This document shows, piece by piece, positions 36,474-45,491 of a stretch of DNA of 64,000 nucleotides. A program made the translations under genes and the position numbers. Each line of letters starts with the position of its first letter. The first letter of the stretch is position 1. Source of the DNA: DATEMU01 sp964414585 (GTDB taxonomy: Bacteria; Planctomycetota; Phycisphaerae; UBA1845; UTPLA1); contig CAYPXR010000066.1 in NCBI GenBank assembly GCA_964414585.1, forward strand, positions 1 to 64,000, written 5' to 3'. Under the pieces are notes generated by a model. The model was not told the DNA's origin, did no database searches, and worked only from the letters and a program-made list of their open reading frames with translations.

Positions 36474-37520
36474 ATGAACGTTTTTTCACGAACTTGTAAA
36501 GTATTCTTGACTGCAACGATACTCGGGGCCCTTTGCGGCTGCATGGCTGGCGGCGTCGATGGGCTTCGGCAGTCCGGCGGCAATGCCGCGCTTTTCGGAC
36601 AATTTGCTGCCTTTGACGGTCCCAGCGGCCGGGCCATCACTTTGGATGATGTCGTGGCGAGAGCCGGCCGCGCGGACGTCGTCCTCTTTGGCGAGGAACA
36701 CTCCGACGTCGTCTGCAACGCGATCGAAGCGCAGCTCCTGGCGGCCCTGGCGCGGCAGCCCCGGCCGGTGACCCTGGCGATGGAATTCTTCGAGGCCGAT
36801 ACCCAGACCGCGCTGGACGCCTATCTCAACGGCCGGATCTCGGAATCCGAATTTCGAAAGGAAACGCGCCAAAAGCGCGCCTATTCGACGTCGCATCGGC
36901 CCATGATCGAGTTCTGCCGCAGCGCCTCCATCCCCGTCATCGCCGCGAACGCCCCCTGGCGCCTGACTCGCGCGCTGCGAAAATCCGGAAAGGCCTATGA
37001 GGAATTTCTTGCCGGCCTCGATTCCGCCGACCGCGCGTGGCTGCCGGACAGAAGCGAATTGCTGGAGGGTCCTTATCATGACCGCTTCGTCGAGGCGATG
37101 GCCGAGCACGAAATGCCGCCAACTTCGCAACCCACGACGACCAGCGCGCCCGCCGAATCCCAGCCCGCTTCTCAGCCGACCTCCCAACCCGATCGCGCAG
37201 AACAGGTCCTCCGCGCCTATCGGGCACAGTCGTTGTGGGACGACACCATGTCCGATGCGGTCGCGCGCCATCGCCGTTGCTATCCGAATCGCCGCGTCCT
37301 GCTCGTCGTCGGCGCGTTTCACATTGCCAAGGAGGGCGGCACCTGGACCAAGCTTCGTCAGCGCCGGCCCGGTGACCGCATCCTGACGATCGTCTTTCGC
37401 GGCACCTCCGATGTACCGTTCACTTTCAGCAAAGAGGATCAACAGGCCGGCGACATCGTGATCTGCGGAATCAGGCCGCCGGAGGAGGATTCCGCCACGT
37501 CGAAGCCGTCAAGTCGCTGA
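36474..37520 (+). CDS. ChaN-like (haem-binding) lipoprotein
   Basis: 348 residues from the ATG at 36474 (AGGAGG about 15 nt upstream; the frame is open further back). The signal peptide has a lipobox (GALCGC). The ChaN/DUF399 domain is recognised by VVLFGEEHSD, LAMEFFEADTQTALDAYLNG, AYSTSHRPMIEFCR, VIAANAPWRLTRALRKSG and VVGAFHIAKEGGT. Relatives bind haem or are implicated in iron uptake. An unusual Ser/Thr/Gln/Pro-rich linker lies near residues 222-242 (inside the domain) and was probably inserted. Confidence 0.83.
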   Translation: MNVFSRTCKVFLTATILGALCGCMAGGVDGLRQSGGNAALFGQFAAFDGPSGRAITLDDVVARAGRADVVLFGEEHSDVVCNAIEAQLLAALARQPRPVTLAMEFFEADTQTALDAYLNGRISESEFRKETRQKRAYSTSHRPMIEFCRSASIPVIAANAPWRLTRALRKSGKAYEEFLAGLDSADRAWLPDRSELLEGPYHDRFVEAMAEHEMPPTSQPTTTSAPAESQPASQPTSQPDRAEQVLRAYRAQSLWDDTMSDAVARHRRCYPNRRVLLVVGAFHIAKEGGTWTKLRQRRPGDRILTIVFRGTSDVPFTFSKEDQQAGDIVICGIRPPEEDSATSKPSSR

Positions 37521-37521
37521 T

Positions 37522-39612
37522 TCAATCGGCTGAAGACGACGGCCGGGAGGTCATCGTGCCGGTGCGCGATGCCATCCATCGATCCATTCGCTCGACCAGT
37601 CCGGTTTGCCCGGACGATTCCGCCAGTTTCCTCGCGCGCCGCGCGGCTGCCGTCGCCTCCCTCGACCATCCCATCGCCTCATACGTCATCGCCAGATTCC
37701 ACGGGGCGTCGATCAGATCGGGTTGCAGCCGCTCCGACTGTTCGAATTGCTCCGCCGCCTCTTTCAATCTTCCCGATGTCCCGAGCGCGATGCCCAGATT
37801 CAGACGGGTCAGCGGATTTTTCGGATCGAGGACCAAGGCCTGTTGCGAGCGCTCAATCGCCTCGGGAATCTCGCCCACTTTCACCAGCATCGCGGCCAGA
37901 TTGCTCATCGCCGCCGCATCGTTCGGCCGCAGGGCAATGGCCTGACGGTACGACGCAATCGCATCTTGAATTCGCCCCCCCGCGCCCAACGCGATTCCCA
38001 GGTCGTAATAGGCCTCCGGAAAATCCGGTCTCATCTGAAGGGCGTCTCGATAGGCGGCGATCGCATCGTCGAACTGACCCATCGCCTTCAAATCGAGTCC
38101 GAGGTTGTGCAACGCTTCCGGATACTTCGGGCGAATCGCCAGCGCCTTTCGGTGAAACGCCGCCGCTTCCCCGTGTCGGCCCAGCGCGTTCAACGTTACG
38201 CCCAGATTGTTGCACGCCTCGGGATAGTTCGGTCGGAGTTTCAGCGCCTGCAGATAGTGCGCTATCGCATCCTGGGAGCGGCCCTGGTTGTCGAGTGCGA
38301 CGCCGAAATTGTTGTGCGCCATCCAGCAGTCGGGGTTTTTCCGGAGCGTCGTTTCGTACATCGTCACAATGTCGGCGTAGGTCTCGCATTGTCGATAGGT
38401 CAATAATCCCAAAATGATCGGCAGGATGGCCATGAGCGCGGCGGACTGGACGCGCGAGGACATCTTTTTCGTGGCGGCCGCGATCGATCCGCACGCCAGC
38501 GCAATCACGCCCAGGCTCGGAAGGTACTGAAAGTGATCGGCGACGAACGTATAGAGGAACAGGTAGACGTTGAAGAAGCCCAGCACCGGAAACAACGATC
38601 CGACAAAAAACAAAAAGGCCGCCAATGGCGCGCGGCTTCGGCGGCAACAAACGGCCAGGGCCATCGTCAAGACAAGGAGCCCCGCTGGAAACAACCACTG
38701 CCACCACACGGCGGGGTTCACGTCCCAGCGCGGATAGACAAAGATCAACTCCGCCGGCCAAAACAGCTTGTACAGGTAAAACCAGACGATACGCCCCGGC
38801 AGCAGGACTCGTTGTGCCACGGACAGTTGAAATTCCTCGCCTTTGGCGCCGATGACGTCGTGCTCCACCCAGGCTGCGAACAATCCCGAGGCAACGCTCA
38901 TCGCGAACCACGGCAACAACGGCAGGACATCCCGTTTCCAATTCAATCGTCCTCGCAGCCACCAGAAGACGCCCAACAGCGCCGCGGGCAGCGTGACCGT
39001 CACCGGCTTCGACAAAAGGCTGAAGGCGAAAAACGCCGTGGCCAGTCCGTACGAACCGCGCCGACGGCTCCGATCGAAGTGCAGGTAGCTCAGCATCGCC
39101 CCGAGATAAAAAACGGCGGAGAGGGTGTTTTTCTGCTCCGTGATCCACGCGACCGATTCGACGTGCACCGGATGCAGCGCGAATACCGCCCCACTCAAGT
39201 ACGCGGCCGCCTCTGCCCACGATACGGATTTTTCCCGCAACAACCATCGAACGACCAGCATCACCAGGACCACGGCGCAGAGATGCATCGCGATATTGGC
39301 CACGTGATAGCCGACCGGCCGATCACCCCAGCAACGATGTTCAATCCAGAAAACCGAATACAGCAGTGGGTAATATTGCTGCGTCGCGCCGACGTCGAAC
39401 CAAATGCGGGATAAACCGCGTGCAGAGCGTAACTCTGGCTTCGTCACATGCGCGTCATCGTCCCAGATAAACCCCCCCGGCACGGCGGGGGAATAGGCGA
39501 CGATGGTCGCAACGACGATCAAACCGATGGCCGCCGCGAAACGCACGTGCGGATTCAACAAGAGGGCCTCCGCCGCTTCGGATCGGCTCGTCATTTGGGG
39601 TCCGATCGCCAT
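37522..39612 (-). CDS. TMTC-like membrane protein with C-terminal TPR repeats
   Basis: 696 residues. The N-terminal ~400 residues have about ten membrane helices with an early loop PGGFIWDDDAHVTKPELR (paired acidic residues as in GT-C O-mannosyltransferases), and AVFALHPVHVESVAWITEQK plus ADHFQYLPSLGVIALA, which are family signatures. Residues ~410-650 form about seven TPRs (NNFGVALDNQGRSQDAIAHY and similar). Predicted to transfer sugars from a polyprenyl carrier on the outer face of the membrane. It converges with the ChaN-like gene (1-nt gap). Confidence 0.87.
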   Translation of the reverse strand: MAIGPQMTSRSEAAEALLLNPHVRFAAAIGLIVVATIVAYSPAVPGGFIWDDDAHVTKPELRSARGLSRIWFDVGATQQYYPLLYSVFWIEHRCWGDRPVGYHVANIAMHLCAVVLVMLVVRWLLREKSVSWAEAAAYLSGAVFALHPVHVESVAWITEQKNTLSAVFYLGAMLSYLHFDRSRRRGSYGLATAFFAFSLLSKPVTVTLPAALLGVFWWLRGRLNWKRDVLPLLPWFAMSVASGLFAAWVEHDVIGAKGEEFQLSVAQRVLLPGRIVWFYLYKLFWPAELIFVYPRWDVNPAVWWQWLFPAGLLVLTMALAVCCRRSRAPLAAFLFFVGSLFPVLGFFNVYLFLYTFVADHFQYLPSLGVIALACGSIAAATKKMSSRVQSAALMAILPIILGLLTYRQCETYADIVTMYETTLRKNPDCWMAHNNFGVALDNQGRSQDAIAHYLQALKLRPNYPEACNNLGVTLNALGRHGEAAAFHRKALAIRPKYPEALHNLGLDLKAMGQFDDAIAAYRDALQMRPDFPEAYYDLGIALGAGGRIQDAIASYRQAIALRPNDAAAMSNLAAMLVKVGEIPEAIERSQQALVLDPKNPLTRLNLGIALGTSGRLKEAAEQFEQSERLQPDLIDAPWNLAMTYEAMGWSREATAAARRARKLAESSGQTGLVERMDRWMASRTGTMTSRPSSSAD

Positions 39613-39680
39613 AACCCTCGTCAGTATAAGGGGGCGTTGTGGCGATGATCTTTGGCGGCGCTTCGGGCGGTTGAATGGTG

Positions 39681-39686
39681 TATAAT
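39681..39686 (+). promoter_or_regulatory. Possible -10 box (TATAAT) upstream of endonuclease I gene
   Basis: A perfect TATAAT lies 46 nt before the ATG at 39733 in an otherwise GC-rich divergent gap. No good -35 hexamer is seen at 16-18 nt spacing, so this is tentative. Confidence 0.3.
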
Positions 39687-39732
39687 AGGTGTTTCCCCCC
39701 GGGGAGATGCTCAGAGAGGGCGAACTAGCACC

Positions 39733-41460
39733 ATGTTCAGACTATCGCACAGGCGGTCCTCGTGGACCTTGTTCTTCATTCTTGCGCACGCGGCACTCGC
39801 GCAGGCGCAATACGATCCGCCCGCGGGATATTACGACCCCGCAATCGGCCTGACCGGCGCGCCGCTCAAGGCGGCCCTCAACAACATCATCGACGGTCAT
39901 ACTTCCATTTCCTATTCCAACCGTGAAGGGCCGCTCGAATCGCTCGACCAGGACCCCAACAACTCCGCGAACGTGCTCGAAGTCTATTCCGGCGTTTCCG
40001 TCGCCAAGACGCAATTTCCCGCCGGCAGCGCCAACACCGAGCATCTGTGGGCGAACACGTATGGCATCGACGATTCCAATCCCGCCTATGGCGATCTGTA
40101 CAACCTTCGCCCGTGCGATTCGGACGTCAATTCGGCGCGGGCCAACAAGTATTACGACGACGGCGGCGGCGTGGCGCATCCCGAAGCGCCGCTCTGTCAC
40201 TCCACTTCCGTCTCGTGGGAAGTCCGACCGGTGGAAAAAGGAGATATTGCCCGGTGCATGTTCTACATGGATACGCGCTACGAGGGCGATCCGACCGACG
40301 GTTTTCCCCGCAATCTGACCCTCGTGGATAACGTGTCGCTGATCACAACGACCGACAACAACTTCGGCAAGCTCTCCACCCTCATCCTCTGGAGCTACAC
40401 CGACCCCGTCAGCACCGAGGAGCAGATCCGAAACCACACGATCTACACGACCTACCAGCACAATCGAAATCCCTTCGTCGACCATCCCGAATACGTCTGG
40501 GCCATCTGGGGACCGACGCCCAATGACTCCCGGCTTTATCTCGGGGCCGGCGAACCCTCCGACGGCGCATCGTCCGTCGCCGTCGATCTCGGCGACGTCC
40601 TCAAGGACGGCCCGGTGCCCGGTCCGCAGAATGTGACGCTGAACAAAACCGGAGCGAATCCGACGACCTATGACGTGACGCTGACCGGCCTGGCATCTTC
40701 AACATCCGCCGGCACAAGACAAACCTTTCTCGGCGGCGCTCAGAGTCGAATGATCTCCGTCGGACTTTCGACCTCCACCGCGACGGCCGGTCTTAAGACT
40801 GGCAGCCTGATTGTCGACAACACCGACCTCACGTCCTCCGGAACGGGCCACGGCTCGGACGACGGCAACGACACCGCCGACGTCTCGCTCCGCGTCCTCG
40901 ATCACGCCAATGGATCGTTCGACAACCCGGCGGATCAAAACACCCTCACGCTCGATTTCGGCAGCGTTCCCGTCGGCACCGGACAACACGCTTTGAATTA
41001 CAGCGTTTACAACCTGGAGGCCGCTGCTTCGTTCACCGCCGCCCTCGACATCGACGCCGTGGGCTCGACCGGCGACGTCGCTGTCCTCACCACGGACGCC
41101 GCGCCGCAGAACGGCCTCGCCGCTGGCGCCAGCCTGCCGCTGACCGCATGGATCGATACGAACACACTCGGCAGTTTCTCCGCAACTTACACGTTTAGCC
41201 TCTCGGATGAGGACCTGCCCGGCGCGCAGCCTGCGGCGGACCTGGTCCTGACCCTCGTGGGCGAAGTCGTCACCCCTCCCTGCGTCGCCGCGGATGCAAA
41301 TTGCGATACAACGATCTCCATCGCCGACGTTGATTCGTTCGTGGATGATCTGCTGGACGCCGCGTCGCCCTGCTCTCCCTGCGCCGGCGACGTCAACGGC
41401 GACACGGTTCTCAACGGCGCTGACGTCCAGCCGTTCATCAACACGGTCCTGGGAATCTGA
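39733..41460 (+). CDS. Secreted endonuclease I-family nuclease with dockerin-like C-terminus
   Basis: 575 residues from the ATG at 39733. The signal peptide is WTLFFILAHAALAQA. Residues ~30-280 are an endonuclease I (EndA) domain: NTEHLWANTYG (catalytic His ~104), LYNLRPCDSDVNSARANKYY with metal-binding Asn, and later HNRNPFVDHPEYVWAIWG. A beta-sandwich region follows (~300-500; DLGDVLKDGPVPGPQNVTLN and NTLTLDFGSVPVGTGQH), then a C-terminal dockerin-like Ca-binding pair (DANCDTTISIADVD, DVNGDTVLNGADVQPF). Acts outside the cell on DNA, perhaps as surface-tethered phosphate or nucleotide scavenging. Confidence 0.88.
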   Translation: MFRLSHRRSSWTLFFILAHAALAQAQYDPPAGYYDPAIGLTGAPLKAALNNIIDGHTSISYSNREGPLESLDQDPNNSANVLEVYSGVSVAKTQFPAGSANTEHLWANTYGIDDSNPAYGDLYNLRPCDSDVNSARANKYYDDGGGVAHPEAPLCHSTSVSWEVRPVEKGDIARCMFYMDTRYEGDPTDGFPRNLTLVDNVSLITTTDNNFGKLSTLILWSYTDPVSTEEQIRNHTIYTTYQHNRNPFVDHPEYVWAIWGPTPNDSRLYLGAGEPSDGASSVAVDLGDVLKDGPVPGPQNVTLNKTGANPTTYDVTLTGLASSTSAGTRQTFLGGAQSRMISVGLSTSTATAGLKTGSLIVDNTDLTSSGTGHGSDDGNDTADVSLRVLDHANGSFDNPADQNTLTLDFGSVPVGTGQHALNYSVYNLEAAASFTAALDIDAVGSTGDVAVLTTDAAPQNGLAAGASLPLTAWIDTNTLGSFSATYTFSLSDEDLPGAQPAADLVLTLVGEVVTPPCVAADANCDTTISIADVDSFVDDLLDAASPCSPCAGDVNGDTVLNGADVQPFINTVLGI

Positions 41461-41583
41461 CGCCGGACCTTATTCAACTCGCGCCGAATCTGTTAGGATG
41501 AATCCATCGTCTCGACGGCCGCCGATCCGCGCTTCTGGATTTGATTCGGGAGCGGCGCGGCAGGATCGGGGCAACGGTGATTC

Positions 41584-44286
41584 ATGTCCATGCGAGCCTG
41601 GGCCCTCACCGCCTGGACCGGCGTCGTCTTTGTCCTCGCGACGCTGCTGTTGGTCTATGCCGGGGATGAAAGCGCCGCCTTGCGCAAATTATCCGCGTCA
41701 CCGCCTTCCACCCTGCAACTGCTCACGATGCCGCTCGACCGCTGTCAACCGGGTGATCTTCGTCACGCCGTCCTGCCGATCGCCTTCGCCGGGTTGCTCC
41801 TGATTTACGCGATTTTCGGCGCTCCATCCTCGACGGCTGAGAAGCCCCACCCGCGCGGCCGGGGAAATCGAACTGCCGAAAACACCGCCAGCCCCGCCGA
41901 TACGGCGGTGTCCTGGCGATCCTGTTGGTTGGAGATGATGGCGCTCGCGACGATCGCTCTTTCACTCGCCTCGGCCCTCTACAACGAGACCTGGCTGCTG
42001 TCGCGCGGATGGATTCTCGAATTTTCCGCCGGTTGCGGCTGGGCCGTTTTGCTTTCGCGAGTGATCGATCGCGCCGGCGTCCGGCGAATCCTCGTCGCCG
42101 GTTCGATCGTCGCGCTCTGCGCCGTCGTGATGTCCTTTCAGTTTCGATCCGCGCACCACCTCAAGGAATTCGCCTGGCCGATCGGGCCGGTGACGCTGAC
42201 CGCCGGCATGGCCGCGCTTTGGACCGCCGTCGCCCTGACCTTTCTCTTCGCGCTGGGGCCGCAAATCTCGCGGAGGCAATTCTCTCCCCTCGGCATCCTC
42301 TGGACCGTCGTCGTCCTTTTGGCCGTACTCGCCTTGTTTGCATTCGCCAATCGCCGTGGCGCGATGCTCGCCGTCATGGCCGCGGCCTACTTCACGGTCA
42401 TGGTCATGACCTGGCGGATTTCGACGACAAAAAAAACGAAGCTCCTGATCCTGGCTTCCATCCCCGTCCTCGCAGGCGGCGCGATCCTCTACGCCGCCGC
42501 TCAAAGCCAAAGCAGCGATCCTCGGGCGAGCATCCCGGTCGCTTATCGCTGGGTCTACTGGAAAAACACCTTCGCCCATCTCGCCGACGCCCCGCTCCTG
42601 GGACACGGTCCCGACCTGTTCATGTCCAGGATGTCCTCCGTCATTGGTCGACAACGGGCCGAAATGCCTCGCGTCCTGCACGGCACCATCGATCCAGAAG
42701 CCCACAACGAATGGCTTCAGGCGGCCTTCGAATTGGGCCTGCCCGGGGCGCTTTTGTATCTTGCCATTCCTCTGCTCGCCGTTGTGCTCGCCGTGAAGAC
42801 GTGGCTGCGCCCGGTCGTTGCCGTGCGATCAAAATCGGAGTCACCGGCCACGCCCGAGGCCACGGCGCTATTGGCCTGTGCGGCCGGGATCGTCGCCGTG
42901 CTCGTCTCGGAGGGCACCAGTGTCTGTCTTCGACGCGGTGGGATGAATGTCTGGTACTGGACGTTGATCGGCCTCATCGCCGGATGGATTCGCTCCGGAG
43001 CTGTATCCATTCGTCCGTCGTCCCTCGCGCCTTCCCGCATGATTGCGAGAATCACCGCAATCACCGCCGCGCTGGCCCTGGGAGTCCTGATCGTCGGAGA
43101 AGCCCGCGGCCGGATCGCGCATGCGCAGGGGTGCCTGCAATTGGATCGGAAGGATCCAAGGGCCGCCGAATCGCTGGCCGCGGCGGGATGGCGACTCGGC
43201 GCATGGCAAGCCTATGGAGCACGGGCCGATTTGGGCGACGCCCAACTGGCGGCGGCGAGCGCGTCCGCAATCGATCCCGCCGAGGCTAAGTCGCGGGCGT
43301 TGCAGGCGGAAAAAACACTGCGCGAGTTATACGAGATCGATCCCGCGTATCCGGGCGCGGCCTGCCGTCTGGCGCAGGCGTTACAGTTGGCCGGTGACCT
43401 CCCCGCCGCTTGCGACGTTCTGAAGCAATTCGTCACGACGATCAACTCCTACGACATGTATGCGAATTATCTGCGGCTCAGTTGGTGTCCGCTGGAGCCG
43501 GGGGACGCCGTCGCCTGCATCGAACATGCGCTTCGCGACGGCGAGTGGATACCCAGCGCCGCCGGCAAGGCGGCGACCGCCTTCGAGTCGCCGGCGATCT
43601 CTACCACCTGGACGCCGCGTGTCCTCGCAGCACTCGATGCCGTCTCGCGTCAAGAATCCTCGCAATGGGCCAACACCGTCACGCCGGAGACCATCCGTCT
43701 CGAAGCGGTCCGTCTCGCGGCCGCCGGCGACTATGCCTCCGCCGATCGAATGCAGTCCTATGCGGTGGATGCTTACTCAAGACTGGCACAGGAACAATCG
43801 CCCTTCCGCCGATCCTCCTTTGCCGAAGCGGATGCTTCGCTGATGAGCGCGAGGTTCATGTTCGCCGCCGATCCGCTGAATCCGACCAGGGCCCTGAAGC
43901 AAATCAAACGGGCCGAGTCGCTCGCGCTGGACGGCATACCGCAGCGAACCGTGGCGAACGCCGGTCAAAACGACGAGCGGATCGGCGGACAAATCCTGCC
44001 GGCCAAGTTCCCCCCAAGGCTTTCGCCCCTCTGGCGTTTTTCCGCGCTCCTCCGACTGGCCGCCGGCGACGACATTCGGTGGGTCCAACAGCGGATCGAA
44101 TGGAGCCTGCCCGAGGATCGGCGCGCATCGACGGACGTTGCCGCCGAGTTGGGCGCGATCGCTTCTGAACTGGTCAAGGTCTACGCCCGCTACGACGAAA
44201 GTCGGCGGCCGCGTCATTTTGCCGATCTCGCCGCCGTTGCCCAGCGATTCGGTCCGCCGCCCGCACCCGCCGTTCCGAATCGCTGA
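41584..44286 (+). CDS. O-antigen ligase/polymerase-like membrane protein with TPR-like C-terminus
   Basis: 900 residues. The first ~480 residues contain about 11 membrane helices, and the large extracytoplasmic loop ends in EAHNEWLQAAFELGLPGALL, the Wzy_C/WaaL signature (HNxxLxxxxExGxxG). The C-terminal ~400 residues are helical and TPR-like (AEKTLRELYEIDPAYPGAAC). Predicted to polymerise or ligate lipid-linked oligosaccharide. It is followed by an SGNH and an MBOAT gene, consistent with glycan modification. Confidence 0.83.
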   Translation: MSMRAWALTAWTGVVFVLATLLLVYAGDESAALRKLSASPPSTLQLLTMPLDRCQPGDLRHAVLPIAFAGLLLIYAIFGAPSSTAEKPHPRGRGNRTAENTASPADTAVSWRSCWLEMMALATIALSLASALYNETWLLSRGWILEFSAGCGWAVLLSRVIDRAGVRRILVAGSIVALCAVVMSFQFRSAHHLKEFAWPIGPVTLTAGMAALWTAVALTFLFALGPQISRRQFSPLGILWTVVVLLAVLALFAFANRRGAMLAVMAAAYFTVMVMTWRISTTKKTKLLILASIPVLAGGAILYAAAQSQSSDPRASIPVAYRWVYWKNTFAHLADAPLLGHGPDLFMSRMSSVIGRQRAEMPRVLHGTIDPEAHNEWLQAAFELGLPGALLYLAIPLLAVVLAVKTWLRPVVAVRSKSESPATPEATALLACAAGIVAVLVSEGTSVCLRRGGMNVWYWTLIGLIAGWIRSGAVSIRPSSLAPSRMIARITAITAALALGVLIVGEARGRIAHAQGCLQLDRKDPRAAESLAAAGWRLGAWQAYGARADLGDAQLAAASASAIDPAEAKSRALQAEKTLRELYEIDPAYPGAACRLAQALQLAGDLPAACDVLKQFVTTINSYDMYANYLRLSWCPLEPGDAVACIEHALRDGEWIPSAAGKAATAFESPAISTTWTPRVLAALDAVSRQESSQWANTVTPETIRLEAVRLAAAGDYASADRMQSYAVDAYSRLAQEQSPFRRSSFAEADASLMSARFMFAADPLNPTRALKQIKRAESLALDGIPQRTVANAGQNDERIGGQILPAKFPPRLSPLWRFSALLRLAAGDDIRWVQQRIEWSLPEDRRASTDVAAELGAIASELVKVYARYDESRRPRHFADLAAVAQRFGPPPAPAVPNR

Positions 44287-44393
44287 CAAGCCTCGGCCGC
44301 AGCAATTGCCGCCATTTCAGCCCCTTCTCCACAATCCCGATATACAAGGGCGGACCCCTTGCCGACAGGGTCGCCGGCACCGGATAGGTCATC

Positions 44394-45491
44394 TTGCCCA
44401 CGATATGGAATCGACATCGACGACGCGTGGTGATTCTCGGTGCCGGCGCGCTGACGCTTCTCGCCGTCGAATTGAGTGTGCGTCATTTTCAACCTTCGTT
44501 CCGCGCCTACGACGTCGCGCTTTACGATCACGCCCAGGCGGGTCTTCACGCCGCTGACCATCCCGACATCGTCCTGCTGGGTTCCTCGCGCGTCCGTTAC
44601 GGGCTCGATCCTTCCGTCTTCGAACAAGTCCTTTGCCACAAAGCCTACAACGTCGCCCTCTCCGGTTCCAAAATTGTCGAATGGACGGTCCTGGCCCGGC
44701 GGCTCTTCAAGGACTACACGCCGCGCGTCGTTGTGATCGGAATCAACGCGAGCGAAGTTCGCACCGACTACGTCCCGACTGAGGCCGCGCGCCATCTGTT
44801 CAACTTCGACGACCTCGTGGAATCCATCCGGACCGACGGCTACTCGATCGACGTCGTCGGCGCATTCGCACAGCGCGAGCTTGGCCCGCTGTGGAAAACG
44901 TATGACCGTCGTTATGAAATCCTCGCCTGGGGACAGGAACGCCTCGCTTCGATCCTCCCCAAGCAGGCGCAGCTCGCCCGTGAACTTCGCGAACGCGCCG
45001 CCCAGCCCCGTCCCGCGAATGGCTATGACCACCCCTGGAGCCACGGCCGTCGTCTCAAGACGCTGATGCAAAAGATGATGGAAGACCACCTCGCCGTTGT
45101 CGAAGAAAACTCACCCAAGCACCGGCCCGACGCATCTTCCTTTATTCGCCTGGGAAATCTGTTGGATGACCTCCAAAGCAAAGGCATTCGCACTATCGTC
45201 GCTTACATCCCCAACAGCCCGACAACGGAAAACCGTTGGCGCATGATCGAACCAGAAATCACCGACTGCATCGCACGGGTTTGTCAGGGCCGAGGTGTCC
45301 CGTTTCTCCATTGGAACCCCGGTCAACTCCCCCGCACCGATCAGGATTATCTCGACGAAACGCACGTCGGCTGGCCGCTGGCCCGCGAAATCAGCCGCCG
45401 CGTCGCGGAACAGATCCATGCGCTCGCGTTGTTGGATGATTCGAACCGGGACATCGGTTCGCGCGTCGCCTCAACGGAGGTGGATCCGTGA
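44394..45491 (+). CDS. SGNH-like membrane-anchored protein (AlgJ/AlgX-type partner)
   Basis: 365 residues from a TTG at 44394; a GTG at 44427 is an alternative start, and no ATG is in frame nearby. One N-terminal membrane helix (VVILGAGALTLLAVELSV) is followed by an SGNH-type fold: HPDIVLLGSSRVRYG (block I Ser), AYNVALSGSKIV, and a C-terminal DETHVGWPLAREISRRV with the DxxH pair. The gene overlaps the MBOAT gene by 4 nt (GTGA), so it is probably the periplasmic acetyl-handling partner in glycan O-acetylation. Confidence 0.75.
   Translation: MPTIWNRHRRRVVILGAGALTLLAVELSVRHFQPSFRAYDVALYDHAQAGLHAADHPDIVLLGSSRVRYGLDPSVFEQVLCHKAYNVALSGSKIVEWTVLARRLFKDYTPRVVVIGINASEVRTDYVPTEAARHLFNFDDLVESIRTDGYSIDVVGAFAQRELGPLWKTYDRRYEILAWGQERLASILPKQAQLARELRERAAQPRPANGYDHPWSHGRRLKTLMQKMMEDHLAVVEENSPKHRPDASSFIRLGNLLDDLQSKGIRTIVAYIPNSPTTENRWRMIEPEITDCIARVCQGRGVPFLHWNPGQLPRTDQDYLDETHVGWPLAREISRRVAEQIHALALLDDSNRDIGSRVASTEVDP

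Noticed and set aside
37853..39247. A 464-residue alternative frame inside the TMTC-like gene
   Set aside because: Same strand, shifted frame; the TMTC/TPR motifs lie in the other frame.
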